A DNA stretch of 64,000 bases. It comes from Psoroptes ovis (Eukaryota; Arthropoda; Arachnida; Sarcoptiformes; Psoroptidae). The stretch is taken from the NCBI GenBank assembly GCA_002943765.1, contig PQWQ01000001.1, positions 2,166,001 to 2,230,000 on the forward strand, written 5' to 3'. Below are positions 34,101 to 47,248 of this stretch, in pieces. A program made the translations under genes and the position numbers. Positions within the stretch are counted from its first letter, which is position 1; each line of letters starts with the position of its first letter. Below the pieces are notes generated by a model. That model was given only the letters and a program-made list of their open reading frames with translations, searched no databases and was not told the DNA's origin.

Positions 34101-37100
34101 TTTCCCAATAATTTAATACGGAATTTAATTTTTCAGTAATTTGTTTAGCATTGCCACCACCATATGATTGTTTCAATTTAACACTATCATTTATTAGGAT
34201 TTGTAATTGTGCTTCTAATGCAACTAAATCATTAACAAATATATCATGATTACGTATCAATTGCTGTACAGATTGACAATCACGACCATAATTTTCATTA
34301 TTTAGTATTGAATATTTTTCATTAATCCTTTCGTATGCATCAGCAACATCGCGATTGAAACGATGTATTTTGATGGCTGCAATAAATTTTTGTTCTTTTG
34401 CTTGTAATAAATTCATGATGTCTTGCCATGATGTGTACAATGCCTCATTATTTGTTGTGAAATGATTATTATAATCATTATCATCATCATTACGTTTAAA
34501 TCGTTCGCCATTTTTCATACATTGTTTATAATGGTCTTCATTTGCTAATATTAAACGTTTTTGATCAAAAAATTTGGCCTGTAAAATCAGACAATGTTCA
34601 TAATCTTTACCATAATCTTCATTCGATAATATTTGCTGTTGTTTCAATAGCCATTCAAGTAAATCATTACTTTCTTGATAATATTCATAGAATTGTTTCA
34701 ATTCAATCAATTTCAAATTACGTTCATTCGATAATTTTTGTATTCGTTTTAATTGTTTTGATAAATCTTTTGCACGAGATTTTAATTTGAATTTTTGATC
34801 ATGTTTTTCATTTTTGATGCATAATGCATTCAAATCATCTGCTTGACGTAATAATTCCTCAATTAATCCAGAATATGAATCAATTTCCAAATCAATCGAT
34901 TTCTGTTTTTGTAATAATTTAATCAATGTAATTTCATCATTACCATAAATTGGATTATTTAATATATTCAATTTGTCGTTTAGCCATGATTCGATTTCAT
35001 TACAATCAGTCAAAAATTGATGAATTCGAACATAAACTTTCAATTTTTCGATACGCTCATTCATTAAATTTATTAAATGCTTGAATTTTGATTCCAATTC
35101 ATTCGATATTGTCCGTATTTGTTGTGATTCAATATGATCATTTTCAATGAATTCATTTGCATTCGTTAATAATTTATCAATATTCACTTGATGTGTGTTC
35201 ACTTCATTTTTCAAATTTTGTTCCATTTTTTTCAACCAATTCCGTGAATCGATTAAATTCTGTGGCATTTCATTCGATGATACGAATTGAATTTTTTCAT
35301 TAATCCATTGCATTTCAGCATTTGCATCTAATTGAAATTGAAAATAATCATTCAACAGTGTTAATTGTTTCTTTCTTTTTCTAATCGGCTCTTTTAATTT
35401 ATTGATCATCGATATTAATTCATCATAATCTTTATCATTATATTTGTCTTGATTGTGAACAACGTTGTCGCCATCTATTTCGCAATCTGAAGATTGATTA
35501 TTTTTTAAATTTTTTAATTTTTCTTCCAATTTAAATAAATCATTTTCGATTAATTTATTTTTCTGTAATAGCTTTTGACATGAACGTCGATCATTTGGTA
35601 ATTCATTGGAAACTAATTCCTTACCAATCTCATTTGTACGATGTGAAATCGTTTGAAATGATTTCTTTTTTTCAATAGAATCCAATAATGCCGTAATTAA
35701 TTTTTCATTATTTACTATTTTTGCATTCAAATTCGACCATTCATTGCGAACATTTGTTTCGATTAGATTAAATTCATCATTTGGCAGACTTGTATTGTGA
35801 TTAATTTCATTCAAATCATTCAGAATTTTCTCACATTGAACACGATGTGCTCGTACCTCCGCAGCTATTGTTTGAAATTTCTTGATTTTTCTGTTAACAT
35901 TGACATCACTTTCAATATTCTTATTGTCATTATCTTTTTCATTTAATAGATCATCGACTTGTTTTTGTTGATTTTGGCACCAATTAAGAAATTCTTCAGC
36001 ATCGCTACGAATTTCATGATAAATACGTGCATTATTCAAAACTTTTTGACGCAAATATGCTTTCTCTTTGAGCTTCTTTCTACGTTCAATAATTTTATTT
36101 TGTCTTTCTTTAATGAATTCGGAATCAAAATGATTGTTTTGTATCAATTTATCACCTTTATCCAATAAACTGTGCACTAATTGATCTTGTGCATGCAAAG
36201 TATCCAAAAATCCTTCATGTCTTTTGATCAGTGCATACACATCTTGACAACTATTACCAATATCATTAAATTCCAAAAAAGTGAAATCAGAATTGATCAT
36301 TGCATCGATTCGATCAGCTTCTTGGTTGAATAAATTGATATCGGAACATTTGCGTAGAAAATTATTTTTATCAATCCACTGTTGATGAATTTCATTGAAT
36401 ATCATACAAGTTTCATCCACAACAGCTAATTCATTCGGATCGATTTGATTTTTCAATTTTTCTGCCAATTTTCTAACTTCATCGATATCATTTGCTTTGC
36501 CGTTCAAATCAACCAGAAGGTCATTATGTTCTTTGATGATGGTATCAAGACTTTTGACATTTTTGAATGATTGATCATTAGGGTCATATTTTAGCAAAGG
36601 TTTTGCATAATTTAATAGCCAAACATTAATATCTTTGCTAGAATTTTTAACAATTTCAAGTCCAATTTTTTTATCCAACCAATCACGTTTTTCATCCAAA
36701 CATTTTCGTAAAGATTGCCATTTTTGTTTTAATTCATTCAGACATTTGTCGATACGTGATTTTTCTAATGGATATGATAATTTGACATTATCACCGATTA
36801 TATTCAATTTTTTTATTGAATCACTTATCGGTATTAATTCACGTTCTAAATTTTCATGTTTACGTTGTAATGATTGTGCCGTTTTTAGATCAATATCATA
36901 ATATTCATCATTCACTTTTGCTAATTTGTCATTCATTCTTTCTATGGTATCATGGAAAGCTGTATCAAATATTTCGACTGATGATAATCCTTCAATATTT
37001 TTGCTTAATTTTTTCTGTAGAAAATTGATTTGTTCCCATTTTTTCAGCAATTGTTCTTTACGTTTTTTCACTGCTGAATGATACATCGTAGTGTTCAGCT

Positions 37101-40100
37101 CGGAAGCTTTTCTATCGATTTCATCTAATCTTGAACGATTTGCTAATACATCAGTTATGATTCTGTCATATTCTTTACTTAGATCAGTCGATGTTTGTTT
37201 TTGAGAATTTCTTTGTTCTGTGTTCAAACTAATAGATTTCTGTATGCGACATTCCATTTCGTTAAGCCAATTTTCGAATGAATCACATTCACTATTGAAG
37301 CTAAACATTTTCACTGTATCTTCTAATGATTTTTTACGCTTTTGACATAATTCAATCAACATTTTATAATTTGTATTTATGAGAAATTTCCTTTTTTCCA
37401 CACTATCGGCACCATATGCAATCGATAATCGACGATTACTGTGTCTTCTCTTGATTGCTGCCGGGGATTTTCTCGTACTTTCTTGTTGTGGTAATGGCAA
37501 TGTTGTTCTCACTATTTTTGGCTCAATTTCTTGCACATAATTTGATGGCACGAAAAATATATCAGAATCACCAACGTTGCGGCAAACTTTCCACCATTCC
37601 GAAGTTGTTTTTGCTATCAGTACAAGTATTTCATCTTTTTTAACGTGACAATTTTTATCTTTATAATCATACATTATACGTATTTGAGGTATTTTCTGAA
37701 TGGTATTAGCATCATCATTAATATTAGTTATTGTTTCATCATAAATTGGTAGCTCCTCATTGATTGGTGTATCGAATAAATTTGATTTATTTCCAAGTAT
37801 AAATAAACTCTCAACATCTGAATCAATCATTTTGTCTGACTGAGCATTGAGACGCTCGATTTCATGTGAATATGCTTGAACTTCTTTTTCGAGAAAATTA
37901 TGTCTTTTGAGTAATGCTTGCGATGATTGTTCATCATTACCATAATCTTCAGATTTTGCTATTTGCATTTTTTCCTTAAGCCATGATTCAGTTTCATTAG
38001 CATCAGCGTGATATTGGAATGCTTCAATAATGACTGCCAATTCTTTTGATTTTGATGAACTGATCTGTTGCAATTGTTTCCATATTTCAATCAATGAATG
38101 CAGTTTTTCATCAATTACGTCCACATAGATCGGATTTTGTTTAATGAAATTTTTCGATTTTTTCATCAATTTCTCTATTCGATTTTCATGAGCTACGATT
38201 TCAGCTTCGAATACACTATGCTTTTGTTGAAGCCTAATGATACCAAGCAAATCTTTGCCAGGTAATATTGCTTGACATATGTTTAATTTGTCTGTCAACG
38301 TTCTTTCCTCATCATCAATATCTTGCAATAAACGATAATAATCGCGTATTTTAATCAATTTTTGTCGCTTGAGTTCTGATTGTTCAATCAATGCTGAATG
38401 TGTTGATTTCAATAGATTTAATGATGTCTCTAAATTCGCTACTTCATTCTTTAATATTGGTGAATGCAGTACTTGATTTGATTTCAATAATTTTTCTGCA
38501 TCATTTATTAAACGTTCAATTGTTTCACTGCTTGATGAGATTTGTGTTTCTAACAGGGAATGTGTATGCAAATATTCATCGGCCATGCATAAATGTGTTA
38601 TATTTGGACCAATATTTATACGTTTAATTATATCATTGAATTCAATAATTTTACTATCGATTTCAGTTTTTGTTCTGATAAAATTTGTTGCTGTTGAAAT
38701 ATTTTTTTGATGCATCTCAAGTTTTGCTAATAAATCATTCCACAAGGTTTTTATTTCAGCCATTGATTTCTCAACATCATCAATGTTACAATAATTCTCT
38801 TTTCGCAATTCTTTGGCCATTTGTTCCAATGAATCGATTCGTTCTTTTTTCGAAATGATATCAGCAGAAATTGATTCATGCTTTTTGAATGTTGCTTCAA
38901 TTGCCGTCAAAATATTACCATAACGATTATCAGCTAATACGCTCATCAAGTCATTCAAAAAATTTTTACGTATATGATATTTACGATAAAATATCTGAGC
39001 CATATGCTCGATTCTCTCACAATTACTCAATTCTTCGCGCAATTTCAATTCATAACGATGTTCAGCTTTCTCCAAATCCATCCACCATTTATTTATATCT
39101 TGTATTAACTTTCCATCATTTGGTACGTACAATACCTGTCCTAATGCTTTTCTTTTTGTTTGAATGTTAAACAAAATGGCTTCAATTTCACTTCGTTCGC
39201 GATATTTCGGTGGTTTTTCAATTGTCCTGTAATCTTTGAATTTGATTAATTCATTTTGTATTTCTTCCAAATTATTCAAAGATTCCTGTCGATTTAATTG
39301 ATGGATTTTCATTTTGATCCAATTCAATAGATTTGTTGTCAATAATTCATAATTCAGTTGATTTCGATCGATTTCCATTAATTGTGAAATAATGTTTGTA
39401 ATACGTTTACCACTGATTACTTCGGAATTATATTTAGCAAATGTATGATAATATGATGACACATATGTCATAATTGATTTTTCATCCGGTTTAGATGTGT
39501 CAACATCTTCAGGATCAAGTAATGGCTGTATAGCTAGATTGTCTTGAGCGATTTTAAATGCATTATTGAGATTATCGATAGAATTATTAGGATCTAATGC
39601 ATTATAATCGATTAAATCTGGTCGATGTGAATGTATCAATGCATTGAATGCCATACCGTTGCGCCAACTTTGTGTAAAATCTTTTACATGACAATTTGGA
39701 TAATTATTTGTTTTACGCTGACACCAAAGCAGCAATGCTTCTTTGGCAGAATGTTTCTTCTTATCGGTGTCATATTCATCTTGTATTTCGATATCTTGTA
39801 TTTGAAATCTTAATATTATTGTCCATAATAGACCTAATATCAGTTTCTTATTACCATCAACTATGTCTTCAGCACCAATGCATTCTAACTTGAGCTTTGT
39901 GTGCAAAAATGCCAAACACTTATTTACATTTTCAATTTTTTGCAAACGTAATGTACCATTATTTGGTTTGCCAAGTTTTTCACCACTAATTATCTCTAAT
40001 AATTTCAATAATTTTATTCCATCAGACAAATCTACGAATATATCGTCAACATTCAATTTAGCCTTTGATGTAGATGAATAGATTAAAAATTTTTTAAACG

Positions 40101-40339
40101 TTGTAAAAATATCAACAAGAAAAACAAACCTTTTGTAAAAATGAATTCATCCATTTTGTAAATGTTTTCCTTTGCACTTCGATGCGCTCTTCATGTAATT
40201 CATTTATACGTTTCCGTACATTACTATTAATGATATCGTTGTTTTTATTTCCATTAATATTTTGATGTTTATATTTTTCATTATGTTTTCTATTATTATT
40301 ATTATATCTTCTATTTTCGTATCTTATATTATTATCCAT
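28198..40339 (-). CDS. kst: Beta-heavy spectrin (karst, beta-V spectrin)
   Basis: Beta-heavy spectrin crosslinks actin at the apical membrane of epithelia, paired with alpha-spectrin. Four minus-strand exons (40339-40130, 40062-31209, 31145-28494, 28430-28198) give 3982 aa, near the ~4100 of Drosophila Karst and far longer than ordinary beta-spectrin. Two calponin-homology domains form the actin-binding head (FTKWMNSFLQKAKLN near 60; LLLWCQRKTNNYPN near 180). About 30 spectrin repeats follow. An SH3 domain at ~860-915 (IMYDYKDKNCHVKKDE ... EWWKVC ... FFVPSNYVQEI) sits among the early repeats, the hallmark of the heavy form. A PH domain lies at ~3728-3842 (FSCKGFLTRKQL ... ESRNWKTYYAVLCGHLLCFF ... 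RLKEWINAI), and a short basic tail ends FFKRK. The second exon is 8.85 kb without interruption. Introns are 63-67 bp. Confidence 0.95.
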
Positions 40340-43300
40340 TTTAATATTAATTCAATTCATTTTATATTTTATCATTTAAATCTGCATCAAGAGAAAATAA
40401 AAAACAGAAATTAATTTAAGGAAAAAAATAATTATGAGGGAAAAAATTATGAAACAATTAATTCATTAAACGAAAAAAGGCAAGAAAAAAAATCGTGTGG
40501 CGATCATGTTCGAACGTTTTTCAAAGATGGATTCATAAAAATGTTGGCGTTTTTCTTATCTATTCATTCCATGATTATGATATTTTTGAATAATTGATTC
40601 TATACATGAAGCCTGTCTCGACCGAAAAGATCTAATCAAAATAATCAAATAACCCGAACAGATTCGGAACAAGCCAGATTCGAGCTGAAGAACCACTACG
40701 AGAAAATTAAGTGATAATGTACGAAATAGCTTTTCACTCGATTACAATCATCAATAAAGCAATCAATTTTTTTAATGTGTTTTGTATGGACTAGTTAAAT
40801 AGAATTATGGCTGAAATGGTGATTTATGAAAGATTTTTAAACGATGGTGAATACATTATGAATGGAGAGGATGAATAAAAATGATAATCAAGATAAAATC
40901 AAAATCAGAAAAAAAGTTAAGATGCAAATGAATGGAATCGATGAAGATTTTTTTTATTGTTGTAGAGATACGGTCAAAATGAAAAAATGAGCAGTGAAGG
41001 TATCCTTTTTATTGTTATTTTGAATTGTTATTGATGATGTATTTGATTCTATTATTAACAATGATAATGATCAGCGATAATGCAACCAATACATTAAAAC
41101 AGCCCTATTTGATACACAAGTGATTCATATCTAATCGATTATCATTATTGATAATGAATGAATGTCATATATTTGAAAATGAATGAAAATCGACAATGAA
41201 AATAATGATAAACGATCATTTCATGAATAAATATTGTTATCAGTCATATTCGATCATTATTTGCTATTATTACCTTTATTTATTTTAAACATTTTTAAAC
41301 ACATTTAATGTAATAATACAATCAAATTTTTATATAATTTGTGATATTGGAATAATGGATCTTTAAATAGTTTTGATTGTGGAGAATTGCGAAAAAAAAT
41401 CACAATTGAATTGTTAAAATGTCAAATAATGATTATATCAATGATGATTAGGCGTAAAATGTATTGATTATTTTTATGAATTGAGAAATTATTTGATTTT
41501 GGTATGACCGAATATTAAATCATAAATATAGATGTGAAATCATTGAAGAGTAAAAAATATATTAAAATTTCAAATTGAAATAACGAATTTTGTTTGCATC
41601 GAAACAAATTAAAATTTTCTAAAAAAATGTTTTGTATTAAAAAACAAATTTAGATGAAATAGTCGAAATGTTTTCAATATTTTTCATTAATTTTCAAAAA
41701 GATCGATAACATTGAATTAATGAATGAATTTTGAAAAAATTGTGATAATCAAAAAAAATCAAAAATAAACTGTCAATTAATAACATGTTCAATCAATTAA
41801 TTTTAAAAAAATGATAAAGCGATAATGAAATTGATTGAAGAAACTTTGGAATTAAAAGTTGAATTTTTTTTTTCAAAATATTGAATCAACAATTATTTGG
41901 ATATATTTTGCATATGTATCATTATTACTATCAATATTATCAATGAAAATATATGAAATTAACATATTAATAACAATTTATTCTATTTCATTTGGTATTT
42001 AAGAATACGCATACCATAATAATGATGATGACAAGTTTGATTTGTATTTTAGTTTGCAAATTCATACTTGAAAATAGTCTCATCATCATCATCATCCGAC
42101 ATAGTTAATAATAGATCATTCAATTGTAAAAAAAAAGAAAAAATATCGAAATACAAAGATATTAGCGATGAAAAAAAAATTAGACAAAGAAATTTTCAAT
42201 TGGTGATATCCTTATTAAAAAATAAAATATTATTTGTATCATAGTTACACATTGTTGAATATTTAATATTAAATAAATACGGTGAAATTGAAATGGTTTA
42301 ATTGAGCTTAAACACATCAATTGCACTTTAAATGAAGTCAAGTAAAAAAAAATAGAAAATTTTAATTGCAATTTATTATTATCAATGTATCGGTAATTGT
42401 TGTTGATGGTCGTATTATCAAATTATTAATTATTATTGACGCCTAATTAATAATTTTATCGCAATCAAATCAAATAAATAAAAAAACAACATTATTATTG
42501 GATTAACTGGAAAATTATCAAGGCAATAATCAAAAATTCCGTCAAATTTTACAAATTATTTTTGTCGTTTATTAATGATTGAATTTTATCACCAATTGTT
42601 AAACAAATAGAGAGATTTGATGAATTAATTAGTCATTTATTCTAAATGAGTAAATATTTACCTTGTAAATAAACAAATCGCTTGAAAGTAATTTGTTTTT
42701 GGCAATATTTTTTTTTCCGCTGAATATTTAAATTGATGATTTTTAGAAGATATTTATAAAAGTAGAATCGAACATATGCACAATTGCAAAAACACATTTG
42801 ATATACAGAACGTGATTTTATAATTTTTTATTGAAAATTTTGAAAAATTAAATGACAATTGAATTTGAATTTTCAATGAATTTGATTATTATTATTGTTT
42901 GTTGTTGTAATTATGAATGATGATGATTATGATAACAATAACAATAATAATTATGATTTCATTTGTTTCTATATGAATGTTGTATTCATGAGTGAATGAA
43001 ATCAATCGAAAAAGAAAAAATGATAATAATGACAGTTGTCAATGGTGATGTTTGTTGAAAGATGTTCAAGCCATAAGCCGTTCGTTTCATGAATTTTCAT
43101 CAGTTTTTGTTGTTGTTGATGATGTTATTGTTATTATTTATTATTTATTTTTTTTAATCAAAACTCAAAAATTTTTAAAAATCATTTCGATGATTAATTC
43201 GAGAATTAACACTTGATTGATCAATTGAAGTGATTGATTTTATTTTTATTTTCTTTTCAAAATGACAATCCATAAATAAATCGATTAATCAATCATTCAT

Positions 43301-44324
43301 TCATTCATTCATTGATGGATTATGACTTTTGCTTTGATATGACATGCTTTTGATGATGATGATTGCCCACAAATGATTTGAGGAAAATTATTCATGTTTT
43401 GCTATTATTATTTCTTTGTAAACAAACCAAAAAATAATATAAATAAATACATAAGGTAAATATAAAATGTTTAAACTATGGTTAGTTGTTGCTAATAAAA
43501 TATCTCTTTCTATCGATGATGACCACCAAAAACACACTTACACACACATGTATGTATGTACACTCATATTTCAAAAGAGGCTAACCAGTATATGTTTTTC
43601 TTCAATGCGCTTTTGAAGATATTTTTGAAATTTTTCTTTATTCTTCAACATGTTACTGCGGCTACATTAGCAATAATAAATTGGATATGGGCAAGTTTAT
43701 ACAAAACGTTTCGATAGAAAAATATAACAAGCAATTACTTATCAAAAATAAACATTCAATTCAATTGAATTCAAATTCAAAAATCCAATACATTCAAACA
43801 ATTAGTTTTATATTATTATTAATTGTGCAAACATCCAACAATAGCAATAATTACTTGTTTTATTTTCTAACAAAAAAAAAAAAAAAAACACTTGTTGCTT
43901 GTTATTGTTTTATTTTACAATTTACACCGTCATCAATGATGACCAAGCAACCATATTTGCAAATGTTTTGTACATGAATACCTGTGCATGTATATCATTA
44001 TTTTTGCATCATTAATTGAGAGAAATTATGAAAGTAAATTCGATTTGCAATGCATGATTCATTTATTCGATGCAATTTATGTTAATTTTATTTTTACTTC
44101 ATTTTATATGACCATAAAAGCAGCTGAAATGGTATCGTCATCTGTTAGCTCTATGCGAATATGACAGATGTAATTTCGAGTGAAAATAAAATTCAAGGTG
44201 TTAATTATGATATAAAATACATGTGTAAATGATTTAATAGTTTATTTAAAAATATTTTAATAACAGTAATGAATGGACTATAATCAACAAAATCTAAAAT
44301 TTAACATGCTTGAATTCGGCTCAT
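40340..44324. other. 4-kb region without recognisable genes
   Basis: The longest gene-free stretch outside rDNA, between the start of karst and the end of FRMD8. It is strongly AT-rich with microsatellite-like runs: (ATTC)n near 43289-43313, ATT/GAT runs near 42880-42960, a CA/TG tract near 43538-43565 and a 17-base A run near 43871. Open frames (for example 42180-42371 minus and 43681-43977 plus) are low-complexity and I reject them. It may contain distal regulatory sequence or an upstream noncoding exon of karst; nothing specific is visible. Confidence 0.55.
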
Positions 44325-45462
44325 TTAACGAAATTGTTCCAGCGTTTTATCAATGAATGATACTTGTCGTGTGAACAATGGCTTTATAGTTTCATCATTA
44401 TTCTTATGTATCATCAAAATTTGATGATAATTTGCATTGATTCGATGTTTTATGATTTCATATGATAGCTCAGAAAATTTGATCGATCTGATTATTTTCT
44501 GTTATTGGGATTTTAAAAAAAATAATAATTAATCCTTTTTTCTAAAATCTTATAAAAAACAGACTTACCGGACATTCAACGTTAATCAAATGTAAACCAT
44601 TTTGATTTATTCGAATGATAACTTTTTTATCATAGTAATTTCTATGTATTAATGCTTCAAACATTGTTCGCTCCATTTGTGCTTCGAATGTAAATCCCCC
44701 ATAGCAAGGTATTTGTTTGCGGCAAATATCTAAATATTTCATGTATGATTGTGTTGTTTTATCGATATTGGCGGCATTTTCACAGCTATCATAATTGCTA
44801 ATATCTTCATCAATACTCATTTTCTTGGCATTTTTAATCAATAAGCGACGAGTTCGCTCTCTACTTAACGAATTGCTATATGATATCTTTCTTGCTTGTT
44901 TTTTTATCGTGCCATACAAATCAATTGATTTATTTGATTCATCATTTTTGCATTTTTCTACCAAACATTCATATTTCCACAATTCCAATAATATGTGGGG
45001 ATTTAATGGATAAATATTATTTCTAATATTATCACGTGCTTCTAGAAATAATATTTTCAATAGATTTTTATTCGAGATAGTTTCTTCTTGTTCAAACAAC
45101 AAATAACCATTGCGACCCAATCTAAATTCAATTGATGAATCCGTCTCTTTATCATTTTTGATATTTTCATCAAAATTGATCAATTTTTTAAATTTTGCAA
45201 TCATTTGAATTAAATTATGATTAGGATTTAGCTGCAATTGAAGTTTGCTATTGTCGATTTTCTTATCCAAATATACGATCCAAATAGCCAATGTATCAAA
45301 CACTTGACTATTAATTTTGTCATTTTCATCGATATTTAAATCATATTTTATAATGCAAATTTCACGAATCAAATCGGCTGCTATCAAGGATTCATTTAAT
45401 TCATATTCATACGAATCGTTATTAGGCAAACGAACAATAATTTTATTTTGATCCATTTTCAT
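44325..45462 (-). CDS. FRMD8: FERM domain protein FRMD8 (Bili/iTAP) homologue
   Basis: FRMD8 is a FERM-fold protein that stabilises the iRhom-ADAM17 shedding complex at the cell surface; the fly orthologue Bili modulates Wnt signalling. Exons 45462-44569 and 44498-44325 join in phase 0 across a 70-bp intron (GTAAGT donor) to give 355 aa. Family-like blocks are VFDTLAIWIVYLD with LQLQLNPNH (ubiquitin-like lobe), IEFRLGRNGYLLF with LLKILFLEARDNI (middle lobe), and YMKYLDICRKQIPCYGGFTF with VIIRINQNGLHLINV (start of the PH-like lobe). The second exon supplies KIIRSIKFSELSYEII, which continues the PH-like lobe, and about 40 more residues. Without it the protein would stop in the middle of a strand. 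It is shorter than human FRMD8 (~460 aa), lacking most of the C-terminal tail. Confidence 0.75.
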
Positions 45463-45838
45463 AAATTATTATCACATTTTACCAAAAGCTATGCAATGAA
45501 TCAATGATAAAATGCATCGTTTTTATATTAAAGGAGAAAAAGATAACACCCAAATTGATGATTTGAAAGTTAGAAAAAGCAATTTTTGTTTGTTTACATC
45601 GGAAAGATAGGAGATGCCAATTTTATACATCTCGAGTACCATGTTAGAAAAAAAATGTGCGCAGCAAATTTTTAAATTAAAAAATTTTTGTTTCTTTATT
45701 AAGCAATCAATAAAATAAATTTATTCATAGATAAATGTATGGAATAGATATGAAAAAATGCTTGATTATCACTAATAATTAAATAATTCAATTGATTAAT
45801 TTTTTCTAAAATTTCGAATTGATTGAAAATAGAAATTT
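45463..45838. other. Intergenic, 376 bp
   Basis: Promoter side of FRMD8 and 3' flank of CHP1, both minus strand. AT-rich, no gene. Confidence 0.5.
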
Positions 45839-46473
45839 TCAATGAAGAAATCTAATTGACATTTTGCCTTCAACATCGGTCCGTTCTAAAGTTTTACAAA
45901 ATTCTGAGAATGTGATACATTGATCACCATCTTTGTCAGCTTCCATAATAGTACGATCAGCAATGTTTGCCAATTGTTCTGTTGATATGTTTGAACCGAC
46001 CATCATATGTAGAACAGATAATAATTCATCACGTGAAATTTTTTCATCACCATCTAAATCATACATTTTGAATGCAAAACGCAATTTATCTTCGCGTGAA
46101 TTCAATTTAATTTCACGATTTTTCTTAATTGGTCGAAATCGAGCTAATATTCGCATGAATTGCCGAAAATTTATACGTTCGTCATAGGAATCGGTTTCAG
46201 AGAAAAATGCTTGCACAATACGATCACCCAATGGATTAATGGCTAATTCTGGAATCCGAAGAAAATCTTCACGACCTAACGTGCCATTATCACCTTTATC
46301 TAAGCTAGTGAAACGACTATACAATCTTTCGATTTGTGATGCACTAACTATTGTTTTACGGAAGAATTTTCAAATTATCATCATAAAAGTAAAAAAAAAA
46401 ACTTACATCCAGTTTCATTCTGTATTGCATGTATTTCTTCATCTTGTAACATTAAAGAAGATTTATTACCCAT
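45839..46473 (-). CDS. CHP1: Calcineurin B homologous protein 1 (CHP1/p22)
   Basis: An N-myristoylated EF-hand protein that binds and stabilises NHE-type sodium/proton exchangers and inhibits calcineurin in vertebrates. Two minus-strand exons (46473-46407 and 46347-45839) join across a 59-bp intron to give 191 aa (human 195). The start MGNKSSLMLQDEEIHAI has the Gly2 myristoylation context. The exon junction rebuilds ETGFSASQIERLYSRF, nearly identical to the vertebrate sequence. SLDKGDNGTLGREDF and PELAINPLGDRI follow. EF-hands 3 and 4 are canonical (DLDGDEKISRDE and DKDGDQCITFSE); EF1 and EF2 look degenerate, as is usual in the family. The C-terminus KMSIRFLH is the family end. One of the most strongly conserved proteins in the window. 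Confidence 0.95.
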
Positions 46474-47248
46474 TTCTTTGAATAATCGGAACAATTTAAT
46501 TGAATGCAATGAAATTAAATGAAAATAAAAGCACAATCTAATTGGGTTTTTATTGATCAACAATAATACAAATGTTCATTAATTTGTTCGGGTACATCAG
46601 CAATATTTATTTATCTTGAATTACATCGATGACTGTAAAATTCAATCAGAAACAAATCATTACAGCTACATTGGCATTCATCAAAATAAAAAATTTTCAA
46701 TAATTGTTTCTTGTCAAACAAGGCTAATGAATAAACAATAAAGAAAAAACAAATGAAAATAAATCAATAAAAATAAATAAAAAATGATTACTCTTAAATT
46801 GTGGGTGGAGTTCATTACTTCGACAATATTTCATCAACAGATGGCAATTGATTTTATTTTTTTAAAATCAATGAATTCACACGTCATCTAGTGTTGATTT
46901 ATATAGTTTGAAAATTTTGGCGCTAAATTTAAACTTCATGAACCGCTTTTTTGTTTTTTCTTCGAAAAAAAAATATGATAAAAATTCTGTTTGTTTGATT
47001 AAGAATCTGATGTTGTTAGCGATATGAAAAAGCGGATTAAAAAAACGAGGAAATCATATGTCTGAAATCAACAGAGAAGAATAACAATTCAATATTTGGT
47101 TACCATAGTTACTTGTTCTATTGAACAATTCTTAATGTTTCTGAAATGAATCAGAATAATCAAAATAAAACTATATGATATGCAATTTCATGTTGTGAAA
47201 ACAAAAATATTTAACCATTATTCAACGCAATAATTCATTTACGGAAAA
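46474..47248. other. Divergent promoter region of CHP1 and DZIP1, 775 bp
   Basis: No gene. It should contain the promoters of CHP1 (minus) and DZIP1 (plus). A small perfect inverted repeat around 46850-46875 (ATTGATTTTA ... TAAAATCAAT) and an X-box-like motif at 47099-47112 are present. Confidence 0.55.
47099..47112 (+). promoter_or_regulatory. Candidate RFX X-box upstream of DZIP1
   Basis: GTTACCATAGTTAC fits the RFX X-box consensus GTNRCC-N(0-3)-RGYAAC with one mismatch in the right half-site. It lies 137-150 bp before the DZIP1 ATG. DZIP1 acts at the ciliary base, so RFX control would make sense. Function is inferred from position and consensus only. Confidence 0.45.

Noticed and set aside
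31856..39893. Many plus-strand ORFs opposite beta-heavy spectrin
   Set aside because: Antisense shadows of the single very long spectrin exon; sense-strand domains explain the region fully.
43289..43313. (ATTC)n run considered as a CRISPR-like or satellite array
   Set aside because: A simple tetranucleotide microsatellite of a few units; no spacers and a eukaryotic context.
43681..43977. 98-codon open frame containing a Lys run
   Set aside because: Produced by an A homopolymer and biased composition; no conserved features.
46850..46875. Short inverted repeat in the CHP1-DZIP1 spacer
   Set aside because: AT-only palindromes of this size are expected by chance in such AT-rich DNA.
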